Source of the DNA: Lachnoclostridium sp. An196
GTDB taxonomy: Bacteria > Bacillota > Clostridia > Lachnospirales > Lachnospiraceae
Assembly: GCF_002160135.1 (NCBI RefSeq)
Contig: NZ_NFJZ01000001.1
Coordinates: forward strand, 430,277-494,276
Length of the DNA stretch: 64,000 bases
Direction of reading: 5' to 3'
This document shows, piece by piece, positions 33,866 through 41,958 of this stretch. The translations under genes were made by a program, and so were the position numbers. Each line of letters opens with the position of its first letter. Within the stretch, counting starts at the first letter, position 1. Below the pieces are notes generated by a model, which was not told the origin of the DNA, ran no database searches, and was given only the letters and a program-made list of their open reading frames with translations.

Positions 33866-35212
33866 ATGGAACAGAATGATGTATCTGAACTGCAGAATTA
33901 TCTGGACGGGCACAGGTTCCGTGAACTCCGGTCCAGGCTGATGAAGATGAATGAGGCGGACATTGCGGAGTTCCTGGAAGAACTGGACCACAATCAGAAA
34001 GTCCTGATTTTCCGGATGCTTCCCAAGGAACTGGCTACAGATGTATTCGCATTTCTGGAAGCGGATGACCAGGAAGATATCATTAATGGCATCACGGATG
34101 CGGAGATACAGAATATCATCGAAGACCTGTTTGTGGATGACGCGGTGGATATGCTGGAAGAACTTCCTGCCACAGTGGTGAAAAGAGTCATGCGTATGGC
34201 GACGCCGGAGACGAGGACTCTGATCAACCAGTTTCTCCAGTATCCGGAAAACAGCGCCGGAAGCATTATGACCGCGGAGTACATCGGTCTGAAAAAGTAT
34301 ATGAATGTGGAGCAGTCGTTTTCCTATATCCGCGCTCATGGAGTGGATAAGGAGACGATCTATACCTGCTTTGTCATGGATGGGGAGCGTCATCTGGAGG
34401 GTGTTGTGACCATCAGGGATCTGTTGATGAATCCTTACGAGACGAAGATCCAGGACATTATGGATATCAATTTTATCAAGGCGGTAACTACGGACGACCA
34501 GGAAGAGGTCATGGATCTGTTTAATAAATATGACCTGATCTGTCTTCCGGTTGTGGATCATGAAAACCGTCTGGTGGGTATCGTTACGGTAGACGATGTG
34601 GTAGACGTCATGGAAGAAGAGGCTACGGAAGACTTTGAAAAGATGGCGGCCATGCTTCCCAGCGATAAGCCTTATCTGAAGACCGGAATCTTCGAACTGG
34701 CAAAGAACCGTATTGTCTGGCTGACGGTGCTCATGGTCAGCTCTATGATTACAGGAGGGATTCTGACTTATTATGAGGAAGCTTTTGCAGTGCTCCCTCT
34801 TCTGGTAAGCTTTGTCCCTATGCTTACCGGAACCGGTGGAAACGCCGGCAGTCAGTCCAGCACGATGATTATCCGATGCATGGCCATCGGGGAAGTAGAA
34901 CCGTCGGATATTCTTAAGGTAATATGGAAAGAAGTGAGAGTGGCGCTTGTGGTGGGATTCCTGCTTGCGGCGCTGAATTTTCTCCGGCTTATGATTATGT
35001 ATCCGGGGCAGATTATGATCTGCCTGACAGTGGTGATCAGCCTCTACATTACCGTGATCATGGCTAAAAGTATCGGATGCACACTGCCTATTATTGCCAA
35101 GCTTTTGAAGCTGGATCCGGCGATCATGGCGGCGCCCCTGATCTCTACGATCGTGGATGCCTGCAGTCTGATCGTGTATTTTAGAATTGCATGTAATTTA
35201 TTAAATATATAG
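33866..35212 (+). CDS. mgtE: magnesium transporter MgtE
   Basis: A 448-residue Mg2+ channel/transporter: an N-terminal helical domain (~1-125), two CBS domains (~130-255, ending VDDVVDVMEEEATEDF), a plug helix and five membrane helices (~280-448) with the conserved GNAGSQSSTMIIR filter region. The cytosolic domains sense Mg2+ and close the pore. ATG 33866 follows GGGAGGAGGG. trpS begins 13 bp after the stop. Confidence 0.96.
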   Translation: MEQNDVSELQNYLDGHRFRELRSRLMKMNEADIAEFLEELDHNQKVLIFRMLPKELATDVFAFLEADDQEDIINGITDAEIQNIIEDLFVDDAVDMLEELPATVVKRVMRMATPETRTLINQFLQYPENSAGSIMTAEYIGLKKYMNVEQSFSYIRAHGVDKETIYTCFVMDGERHLEGVVTIRDLLMNPYETKIQDIMDINFIKAVTTDDQEEVMDLFNKYDLICLPVVDHENRLVGIVTVDDVVDVMEEEATEDFEKMAAMLPSDKPYLKTGIFELAKNRIVWLTVLMVSSMITGGILTYYEEAFAVLPLLVSFVPMLTGTGGNAGSQSSTMIIRCMAIGEVEPSDILKVIWKEVRVALVVGFLLAALNFLRLMIMYPGQIMICLTVVISLYITVIMAKSIGCTLPIIAKLLKLDPAIMAAPLISTIVDACSLIVYFRIACNLLNI

Positions 35213-35225
35213 GAGAGAAACGAAA

Positions 35226-36230
35226 ATGATAAATGGAAAGAAAGTGCTGTTCAGCGGGATGCAGGCCACAGGAAACCTGACTCTTGGAAATTATCTGGGA
35301 GCTATGAAGAACTGGGTGACGCTGAGCGATGAATATGAATGTTTCTACAGTGTGGTGGATATGCATTCTATCACGGTGCGTCAGGATCCGTCCACACTGC
35401 GTCAGCGTGCCCGTAAACTGCTGATGATCTATATAGCGGCAGGCCTGGATCCGGAAAAGAACTGCCTGTATTATCAGTCGCACGTGTCAGGACATGCGGA
35501 GCTGGCATGGATACTGAACTGTTTTACCTATATGGGAGAACTGAACCGCATGACTCAGTTTAAAGATAAGGCGGCAAAACATGCAGATAACATTAACGCG
35601 GGACTTTTCACATATCCGGTGCTGATGGCGGCGGACATTCTGCTCTATCAGGCGGATGTGGTTCCGGTAGGCGTGGATCAGATGCAGCATCTGGAGCTGA
35701 CCCGTGATATCGCGCAGCGTTTTAACGGTATTTACGGTGATGTATTCACGGTCCCGGAGGCGTATGTGGGTAAGGTGGGTGCGAAAATCATGAGCCTGCA
35801 GGATCCGTCCAGAAAAATGTCCAAGTCGGATGAGAATCCGAACGCTTCTATTTATCTGATGGACGATCCGGACACAATTATGCGGAAATGCAAGAGAGCT
35901 GTCACGGATTCGGAGGGGCAGATCCTTTATCGGGAGGAACAGCCGGGAATCCGTAACCTGATCGATATTTACAGCGCATGCAGCGGCAAGACGCCGGAAG
36001 AGACTGTGAAAGAATTCGACGGAAAAGGTTATGGGGAATTCAAGATGGCGGTCGGAGAGGCTGTGAACAGTGTGCTGAAACCGCTGCAGGAGCGTTATGC
36101 GCAGCTGGAGAAGGATAAGGCATACATTGACCGGATTATCAAGGAAAATGCTGAAAAAGCGGATTATGTGGCGACGAAAACCCTGCGGAAAGTACAGCGT
36201 AAAGTGGGATTCCCGGACCGTATCCGCTGA
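35226..36230 (+). CDS. trpS: tryptophanyl-tRNA synthetase
   Basis: A 334-residue class I synthetase. The HIGH-type signature is TGNLTLGNYLGAMKNW and the KMSKS loop is RKMSKSDENP. It charges tRNA-Trp. There is no T-box leader in the 13-bp gap after mgtE, so expression probably depends on the mgtE promoter. Followed after 9 bp by a pseudouridine synthase gene. Confidence 0.97.
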   Translation: MINGKKVLFSGMQATGNLTLGNYLGAMKNWVTLSDEYECFYSVVDMHSITVRQDPSTLRQRARKLLMIYIAAGLDPEKNCLYYQSHVSGHAELAWILNCFTYMGELNRMTQFKDKAAKHADNINAGLFTYPVLMAADILLYQADVVPVGVDQMQHLELTRDIAQRFNGIYGDVFTVPEAYVGKVGAKIMSLQDPSRKMSKSDENPNASIYLMDDPDTIMRKCKRAVTDSEGQILYREEQPGIRNLIDIYSACSGKTPEETVKEFDGKGYGEFKMAVGEAVNSVLKPLQERYAQLEKDKAYIDRIIKENAEKADYVATKTLRKVQRKVGFPDRIR

Positions 36231-36239
36231 AAAGAGTAC

Positions 36240-37148
36240 ATGATGGAACCGTTCTACAATGAGCGCCGTTTTTCATATATAGCAGGGGAAGCCGAGCAGG
36301 GGATGGCCGTAGGGCAGTTTCTAAAAGAGCGGGGTTATTCGCGTCACGCCCTGATTTTACTGAAACAGACAGAAGGCGGAATACTCTGTAACGGAAGAGA
36401 AGTGTATCTTAGTCAGCCCCTTCGGAAGGGGGATCGTATGGATCTGTTCCTGAAGGAAGAAGTACCGGAGGAGATAGAACCAGTAGAACTTCCGTTCGGC
36501 ATAGTTTATGAAGATGACGACCTGATGGTCGTAGATAAACCGGCGGATATGCCGGTTCATCCATCTATGAAAAATCATGATAATACATTGGCTAACGCGG
36601 CGGCATGGTATGGAAGGACAAAGGGAGACAGTTTCGTGTATCGGTGTGTGAACCGCCTGGATCGCGATACTACTGGACTTTTGATTCTGGCAAAGCATAT
36701 ATTGAGCGCGACAGGCCTTTATGGACAGATGAGGGCAAGAGAGATTCGCCGAACATATCTGGCGATTGTAAAAGGAATGATCCGGGAAGAAGGAACCATA
36801 GACCTTCCTGTGGGAAGAAAAGAAGATTCCGCGATTGAACGGATGATAGATCTGGAACATGGAGAGCGCGCGGTGACCCATTACCGTCCGGTCCGGCACG
36901 GAAAAGACTGGACGCTGATAGAATGCAGGCTGGAGACAGGACGGACGCACCAGATCCGCGTTCATATGAGCAGCTTCGGGCATCCTCTCATAGGAGATTT
37001 CCTATACGGGAGCCGGGAGGAACAGATGCCGCGGCAGGCGCTTCATTCCTGGAAACTGTCATTTGTTCATCCCATTATGGGAAGACCGATGGAGTTTGTC
37101 AGTCCGCTTCCTCCAGATATGCAAAAATATATAGGAGATCGCTCTTGA
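36240..37148 (+). CDS. RluA-family pseudouridine synthase
   Basis: A 302-residue enzyme with an N-terminal S4-like RNA-binding region (~15-75) and a catalytic domain with the RLDRDTTGLLILAKH block that contains the catalytic Asp, followed by GRTHQIRVHM and HPLIGDFLYG. It converts uridine to pseudouridine in rRNA or tRNA; the exact target (RluC/RluD-like) cannot be assigned. Two adjacent ATG codons (36240, 36243) could start it. Confidence 0.92.
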   Translation: MMEPFYNERRFSYIAGEAEQGMAVGQFLKERGYSRHALILLKQTEGGILCNGREVYLSQPLRKGDRMDLFLKEEVPEEIEPVELPFGIVYEDDDLMVVDKPADMPVHPSMKNHDNTLANAAAWYGRTKGDSFVYRCVNRLDRDTTGLLILAKHILSATGLYGQMRAREIRRTYLAIVKGMIREEGTIDLPVGRKEDSAIERMIDLEHGERAVTHYRPVRHGKDWTLIECRLETGRTHQIRVHMSSFGHPLIGDFLYGSREEQMPRQALHSWKLSFVHPIMGRPMEFVSPLPPDMQKYIGDRS

Positions 37149-37155
37149 GAGATAG

Positions 37156-37788
37156 TCAGGAGATCTCTGGATGACGCTCTTTCCAGGAATAGATACAGCC
37201 GCAGTAATCCTGGCGGTACAGACCGTATTCCCGTGAGAGTTCGATGGAACGTTTATAACCGTTCCGCTTTTTGAAATCGTTGGGGAGCCAGCGCACTCCA
37301 TGGGAGGCGGCCAGCTCCTCTCCGATTTCGTTTAATTTTTCCGCATTTTTTAAAGGACTGATAGAAAGGGTTGTGGCAAAATAGTCATAGCCCTTTTCCT
37401 TTGCCATCCGGACAGCCGCCTCCAGGCGTAGCCGGTAACACGCAAAGCAGCGTTCTCCGCCTTCCGGCAGATGCTCCATTCCCTTGGCGCATGCGTAAAA
37501 ATCATGAGGGATGTAGTCTCCTTCCAGAAAAGAGACAGGATATTTCGCCGGGAGCGAGCCGATAAAACGTTTCTGTTCCTGTACCCGGGTCCGGTATTCC
37601 GACTCGGGATAGATATTTGGATTGTAGTAGAAGACCGTGATGGAAAAATATTCAGACAGATATTCCAGCACGTAACTGCTGCAGGGCGCGCAGCAACTGT
37701 GCAGCAGAAGAGAAGGAACATGTCCTTCCTCCAGTTTTTGGATTTCCCGGTCCAGTTCTTTTTGATAATTTCGCTTGTTCATACGCAC
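37156..37788 (-). CDS. queH: epoxyqueuosine reductase QueH
   Basis: A 210-residue protein of the DUF208/QueH family with Cys motifs HSCCAPCSSYV (near residue 45), ERCFACYRLRL and QDYCGCIYS, which bind iron-sulfur clusters. It performs the last step of queuosine synthesis in tRNA. The GTG at 37788 is preferred because a GGAGG site lies seven bases upstream; an ATG two codons later is 13 bases from that site. Convergent with the pseudouridine synthase gene. Confidence 0.92.
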   Translation of the reverse strand: MRMNKRNYQKELDREIQKLEEGHVPSLLLHSCCAPCSSYVLEYLSEYFSITVFYYNPNIYPESEYRTRVQEQKRFIGSLPAKYPVSFLEGDYIPHDFYACAKGMEHLPEGGERCFACYRLRLEAAVRMAKEKGYDYFATTLSISPLKNAEKLNEIGEELAASHGVRWLPNDFKKRNGYKRSIELSREYGLYRQDYCGCIYSWKERHPEIS

Positions 37789-37919
37789 TAGTATACCTCC
37801 GCCGGAAAAAAATGCAAGCATAATTGTGAAGAATTATGAAGAATGGGAAGGGCATATTGCGGAGAGAAAACCGGACAGATATAATAAGCTTTGATAATGA
37901 GTAAGAGAGGAAATAACAC

Positions 37920-39332
37920 ATGGTTTTCAGCAGTATCGATTTTATTTTTCATTTCCTCCCGGTATTTTTGGCGATTTATTTTCTGGTTCCATTTTCCTGC
38001 AAGAACTGGATTTTATTTGGCGGGAGTCTGTGCTTCTATCTGTACGGGACTCAGGGTCACCCTCTGTATATTGGCATGCTTCTTTTTTCCTCCGCGGCTG
38101 CTTATCTGGCCGGCCGAGGTATAGAAAAAAGCCGGAATAAGCGCGGAAAAAGAATATATTTACTGGCAGGGCTGGGATACAGCCTGGGAGTCCTCGCGGT
38201 TTTTAAATATTCGGGTTTTATCATAGAAAATATAAATCTGCTTATGAATATGGCCGGCGTGCCCGTGCGGATTCCTTCTGTCAGACCCTCGCTTCCTTTG
38301 GGAATCAGCTTTTATACGTTTCAGATATGTTCTTATCTGATGGATGTGTATCGCGGCGCGATTCGTGCGGAGCGGTCCTTATTCCGTCTGATGGGTTATG
38401 TCTGTATGTTTCCGCAGCTTTTGTCAGGGCCATTGATCCGTTATGGAAAGCTGGTGAGGGAGTGGAAAGGAAGAGAACACTCCATGGAAGGCTTTGAAGA
38501 GGGAATCAGAATCTTTACGGTAGGTCTGGGAATGAAAGTGTTGATTGCCAACCAGGTGGGAAATCTGTGGCGGCAGACAACGGCGATCGGTTTTGAGAGC
38601 ATATCTACTCCTATGGCATGGCTGGGACTTATGGGGTATACTCTTCAGATTTATTTTGATTTTTATGGTTATTCTATGATGGCCTCCGGACTGGGGAGGA
38701 TCATGGGATTCCATTTTCCGGATAATTTCCGGCAGCCGTATCTGTCTGTGTCCATGACAGAGTTCTGGAGAAGATGGCATATAACGTTGGGAGAATGGTT
38801 TCGGGATTATGTATACATACCTCTGGGAGGAAGCAGGACCGGGACGTGGAGGACGCTTCGCAATCTTCTGGCTGTATGGCTCCTGACCGGACTCTGGCAT
38901 GGAGACAGCTGGAATTATATTTTGTGGGGAGTTGTCCTTTTCCTGATCATTGTCATAGAAAAACTGGGACTCTTGCGGATCCTGGAGAGATACCATATTC
39001 TGGGACATTTGTATATGGCTTTCTGGATTCCCATAAGCTGGCTGATATTCGCGGTAGAGGATCTTCCGATGCTGTGGGTCTATCTGACGCGGCTGTTTCC
39101 GTTTCTGGGCAAATCCTCGGCGGCGGTATTTTCCGGAGATTATCTCAAATACGGAAAAATATATGGTATATCGTTGCTTTTGGGCATATTGTGTATTGGC
39201 GCGCTTCCTGAAAAACTTCTGGGACGTAAACACAGATTCCTTACCGCGGCAGTACTGCTGGTCATTTTCTGGTTCAGTATTTACTGCATATGGAAGGGTA
39301 TGGATGATCCCTTCCTGTACTTCAGTTTTTAG
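37920..39332 (+). CDS. MBOAT family O-acyltransferase
   Basis: A 470-residue membrane protein of the AlgI/DltB type with about ten helices. Family blocks are FFLIMGYV-like PQLLSGPLIRYGKL, the MTEFWRRWHITLGEWFRDYVYIPLGG segment split by its conserved WH, and LTGLWHGDSWNYILWG, which holds the likely active-site His. It moves acyl groups across the membrane to a surface polymer. The next gene, an SGNH-type protein 18 bp downstream, is the expected extracytoplasmic partner. Confidence 0.93.
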   Translation: MVFSSIDFIFHFLPVFLAIYFLVPFSCKNWILFGGSLCFYLYGTQGHPLYIGMLLFSSAAAYLAGRGIEKSRNKRGKRIYLLAGLGYSLGVLAVFKYSGFIIENINLLMNMAGVPVRIPSVRPSLPLGISFYTFQICSYLMDVYRGAIRAERSLFRLMGYVCMFPQLLSGPLIRYGKLVREWKGREHSMEGFEEGIRIFTVGLGMKVLIANQVGNLWRQTTAIGFESISTPMAWLGLMGYTLQIYFDFYGYSMMASGLGRIMGFHFPDNFRQPYLSVSMTEFWRRWHITLGEWFRDYVYIPLGGSRTGTWRTLRNLLAVWLLTGLWHGDSWNYILWGVVLFLIIVIEKLGLLRILERYHILGHLYMAFWIPISWLIFAVEDLPMLWVYLTRLFPFLGKSSAAVFSGDYLKYGKIYGISLLLGILCIGALPEKLLGRKHRFLTAAVLLVIFWFSIYCIWKGMDDPFLYFSF

Positions 39333-39350
39333 AGATACGAAAGGAAAAAA

Positions 39351-40190
39351 ATGAAATATACATATACCTGTATGCTGGGAATCAGTCTTTGCGCGGCTAT
39401 GCTGTTCACACCGGTCAGAGAGGCGATTGTACAGGGCAAACCTGCGCAGGAGGCATTTTCACAGCCGGATATTTTAAATTCTCCGGAAATCATGGAAAGT
39501 GAGGAGGAACCGGAGGAATTCCAGTCCGAAGAAAGTGCTGAAACGACGGAGATTCCGCAGAACCCGGAGAGACAGAATCCACAGGATGGAGAACCGGAGG
39601 AAGTTGCAGAAGCGGAAATGATTTCCAGAGAACATTTTTTTGATGATGCTCTGTTCATCGGGGACTCCAGAACAGTGGGACTTTTCGAGTATGCGGACAT
39701 GGGGGCGGCAGATGCTTTTGCCGATTCGGGAATGAGTCTTTATAAAGTGATGGAAGTGCGTCTTTCAATGGGAGACCAGGGAGAAAAAACACTGCAGGAA
39801 GTTCTGGAGAACAGACAGTACGGCCGCATATATTTGATGCTCGGCATTAATGAGCTGGGGTACGATCAGGAAGCGACAGCAAAAAAATACCAGGAACTGG
39901 TACGGTATCTGGTACAGTCGCAGTCTCAGGCCCGACTCATTCTGGAAATGAATATGCATGTCTCGAAAAAAAGATCAGAAACAGACTCTATTTATAATAA
40001 TGCAAACATAGACGCGTTTAATAACCGAATCCGGGGGATCGCTTCAGAGGAAGGCCTTGCCTGTATCGATATCAATGAACGGTTTGATGACGGCGAAGGG
40101 AATCTTGCAGAAGAGTACACGGCGGATGACGCGCATCTGATGGGCAAATATTATGCAGAATGGGCCGACTGGATATATGAAAACCGGTGA
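39351..40190 (+). CDS. secreted SGNH/GDSL-type protein, partner of MBOAT
   Basis: A 279-residue protein with an N-terminal signal anchor (~5-20), an acidic low-complexity linker (~45-90) and an SGNH domain. Catalytic residues are visible: nucleophile S106 (IGDSRT), N167 (GINEL), and the pair D259/H262 (DDAHL). In MBOAT pairs this component completes O-acetylation of a surface polysaccharide or acts as an esterase. A hairpin terminator follows. Confidence 0.85.
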   Translation: MKYTYTCMLGISLCAAMLFTPVREAIVQGKPAQEAFSQPDILNSPEIMESEEEPEEFQSEESAETTEIPQNPERQNPQDGEPEEVAEAEMISREHFFDDALFIGDSRTVGLFEYADMGAADAFADSGMSLYKVMEVRLSMGDQGEKTLQEVLENRQYGRIYLMLGINELGYDQEATAKKYQELVRYLVQSQSQARLILEMNMHVSKKRSETDSIYNNANIDAFNNRIRGIASEEGLACIDINERFDDGEGNLAEEYTADDAHLMGKYYAEWADWIYENR

Positions 40191-40200
40191 ATAACGAACA

Positions 40201-40234
40201 GCCGCCTGTCCGGAAATGGACAGGCGGCTCGTTT
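40201..40234. terminator. hairpin between SGNH gene and convergent neighbour
   Basis: A perfect 11-bp stem pairs GCCGCCTGTCC (40201-40211) with GGACAGGCGGC (40218-40228). The tail TCGTTTCAT is a weak T-run, so termination may be partial. Confidence 0.65.
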
Positions 40235-40238
40235 CATG

Positions 40239-40733
40239 TTAAAAAGAGGTCTGCACTTCGGTACAGGGTTCCGCACCGTAGAAAGGCAGTCTGCCTTCAC
40301 TGTATCCGTAGGCAAAATAATGGTTCAGAAGAGCTACCGGGTCTTTTCCGATCACCTCCGCCACATCCGGATAGGTATTGTAATAGAATACCGGATCGAG
40401 CTTTGGCAGATCGCTGTCGGCATTGTCAGGATCAGATGGATAATTGGTCATGAGGAAAGCGGTACGGTCTTCTTCCGTATCCACGATCCCGGCGGCATCC
40501 CGCCATTCTGCCTGCATGTTCGGGAAACGCCCTTCTGCCATCCCGAAAGATTCGTAGTGGTTGAACAGGGCCTGAGGATCAAATCCGGTCACATTGGCCA
40601 CATCCGGGTATTTCTGAAAATAATAATGCGGATCGAACGCGGTCTCCGCTCTGGCGGGAACTGCGGCGAAAGCCGAGCACAGAAATACGGCGCCGAGGGT
40701 GCATAACAGGGTTCTGGTTTTGCTGAACTTCAT
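40239..40733 (-). CDS. secreted protein with two YPDVA repeats
   Basis: A 164-residue protein with a clear signal peptide ending at AAVPARAE (residues ~22-30). The rest is two copies of a ~40-residue unit: FDPHYYFQKYPDVANVTGFD then NHYESFGMAEGR, and LDPVFYYNTYPDVAEVIGKD then NHYFAYGYSEGR. The repeat is found in surface proteins of gut Clostridia; a carbohydrate- or wall-binding role is possible but unproven. An AGGTGAAGC ribosome site precedes the ATG. Confidence 0.8.
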   Translation of the reverse strand: MKFSKTRTLLCTLGAVFLCSAFAAVPARAETAFDPHYYFQKYPDVANVTGFDPQALFNHYESFGMAEGRFPNMQAEWRDAAGIVDTEEDRTAFLMTNYPSDPDNADSDLPKLDPVFYYNTYPDVAEVIGKDPVALLNHYFAYGYSEGRLPFYGAEPCTEVQTSF

Positions 40734-40831
40734 CTTGCTTCACCTCCATATGGAATCACGTTTTTACTTCTGTATACAGCATAACATCCGGCCCCGCGAT
40801 TTTCAATACTGTTTAAAATCTGTGCGCGAAT

Positions 40832-41164
40832 TTATTTTTTGAGGAATTTTGAATCCGAATCCGGGATTCCCGCATTGTCCGAAACATATCTTTCCGCCTT
40901 CATATGAAGGTCATATTTTTCCCGAAGGGCGGAGATAGTCCCCATCATAGGGGATGCGTGGTGGGCATCCAGGGACGCCTGGTCCTTCCAGCTGTCGATC
41001 AGCAGAACCGTCTCCGGGTCGTTCATCGGGAAGAAATAATCATATTTCTCGTTACCGGCTTCCACACGAATCAGGGCGGCCGTTCCGCTTTGTTCCATCT
41101 CCTCGGCGAATCTGCGGGCGCCGCCGTCTTTGCCGGTATAATAGAGATTCATTGTAATACTCAT
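40832..41164 (-). CDS. antibiotic biosynthesis monooxygenase-fold protein (YgiN-like)
   Basis: A 110-residue ferredoxin-like protein of the ABM type: MSITMNLYYTGKDGGARRFA, VLLIDSWKDQASLDAHHASP. Members act as quinol monooxygenases or small oxidative-stress enzymes. It is 19 bp downstream of an aldo/keto reductase remnant on the same strand, so both once formed an operon. Confidence 0.8.
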   Translation of the reverse strand: MSITMNLYYTGKDGGARRFAEEMEQSGTAALIRVEAGNEKYDYFFPMNDPETVLLIDSWKDQASLDAHHASPMMGTISALREKYDLHMKAERYVSDNAGIPDSDSKFLKK

Positions 41165-41183
41165 TGTGTCTGCCTCGCTTTCT

Positions 41184-41495
41184 TTATTTTTTTACATCCA
41201 GCAGTTTGACGCCTTCTTCCGGATTGCGGTCGATCGCGCCTACGATTCTATGGGGTACATACGGTTCTTCCAGATAGGAGATGTCTTCTTCTGTGAGCCT
41301 GACGTTTAAGGCTCCTGCGGCGTCGTCAAAATGGGAAGCCTTGGTGGCTCCGATGATAGGAGCTGCTACGCCTTTTGCCCATTCCCACGCCAGGGCGATC
41401 TGCTGCATTTTGACGCCGTACCTCTCGGACAGCGTATGGACCCTGCGGACGATCTCCATGTCCTGTTCCCGGGTGCTGTCATAATAGTCTGTTCT
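41184..41495 (-). pseudogene. aldo/keto reductase, C-terminal fragment
   Basis: About 104 residues survive (TDYYDSTREQDMEIVRRV through QIALAWEWAKGVAAPIIGATK to a normal C-terminus), matching the last third of a ~325-residue aldo/keto reductase. The catalytic Tyr/Lys half is absent. Upstream of base 41495 (minus sense) the frame becomes unrelated sequence. The break lies within 45 bp of the break in the HTH remnant on the other strand. Confidence 0.75.
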
Positions 41496-41537
41496 ATTTG
41501 CGTGCGTGTTAAATAAAATGTGGTGAACTAATGTAAT

Positions 41538-41795
41538 GCGCTGCATATTTCGCCAGATTATCTTCTGCAAGATGAACTGACAGAAAATGAAATCACGACG
41601 ATCAGGGATATTGAAGCTCTCTGGGAAGACGCTTCTCCAAGTAAGCAGGAGCTTGTTTTTACAATGATAAAGGCTCTGGAATTAGCCGAAATAAAGCAGC
41701 ATAATAATGGTGTATCAGTCCGTTTATCTTTTGGCCTTTTTGCTGGAGACTCACATAATAAAAAAGCTGCCAGGTTGCAGCTGGCAGCTAAATAA
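41538..41795 (+). pseudogene. helix-turn-helix (Xre-like) regulator, C-terminal fragment
   Basis: The plus-strand frame from 41538 reads ALHISPDYLLQDELTENE and continues for 85 residues through EIEALWEDASPSKQEL-type helices to a stop at 41793. The start resembles the end of an Xre HTH domain (A-L-x-[IV]-S-x-D-Y-L-L), so the DNA-recognition part is gone and no start codon is in frame. Identification rests on this short motif. Confidence 0.5.
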
Positions 41796-41824
41796 AATAT
41801 GAGTGTTAACCCATATTTCAGAAA

Positions 41825-41912
41825 CGGAGACGGTGGGATTCGAACCCACGTGCCGGTTGCCCGACAACTTGATTTCGAGTCAAGCTCGTTATGGCCACTT
41901 CGATACGTCTCC
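41825..41912 (-). tRNA. tRNA-Ser (anticodon CGA)
   Basis: Minus-strand sequence folds as a type II tRNA: acceptor GGAGACG/CGTCTCC with discriminator G, anticodon stem CTTGA/TCAAG with loop CTCGAAA (anticodon CGA, reads UCG), a long variable arm, and a T-arm with GGTTCGAATCC. CCA is not encoded. Confidence 0.95.
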
Positions 41913-41958
41913 ATGATAAAAGCTCTGCGAACAGAACTTTTATAGTATAACACAGTTT

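Noticed and set aside
35213..35225. T-box leader for trpS or glyS
   Set aside because: The gaps before both genes are only 13 and 20 bp and contain nothing but ribosome sites.
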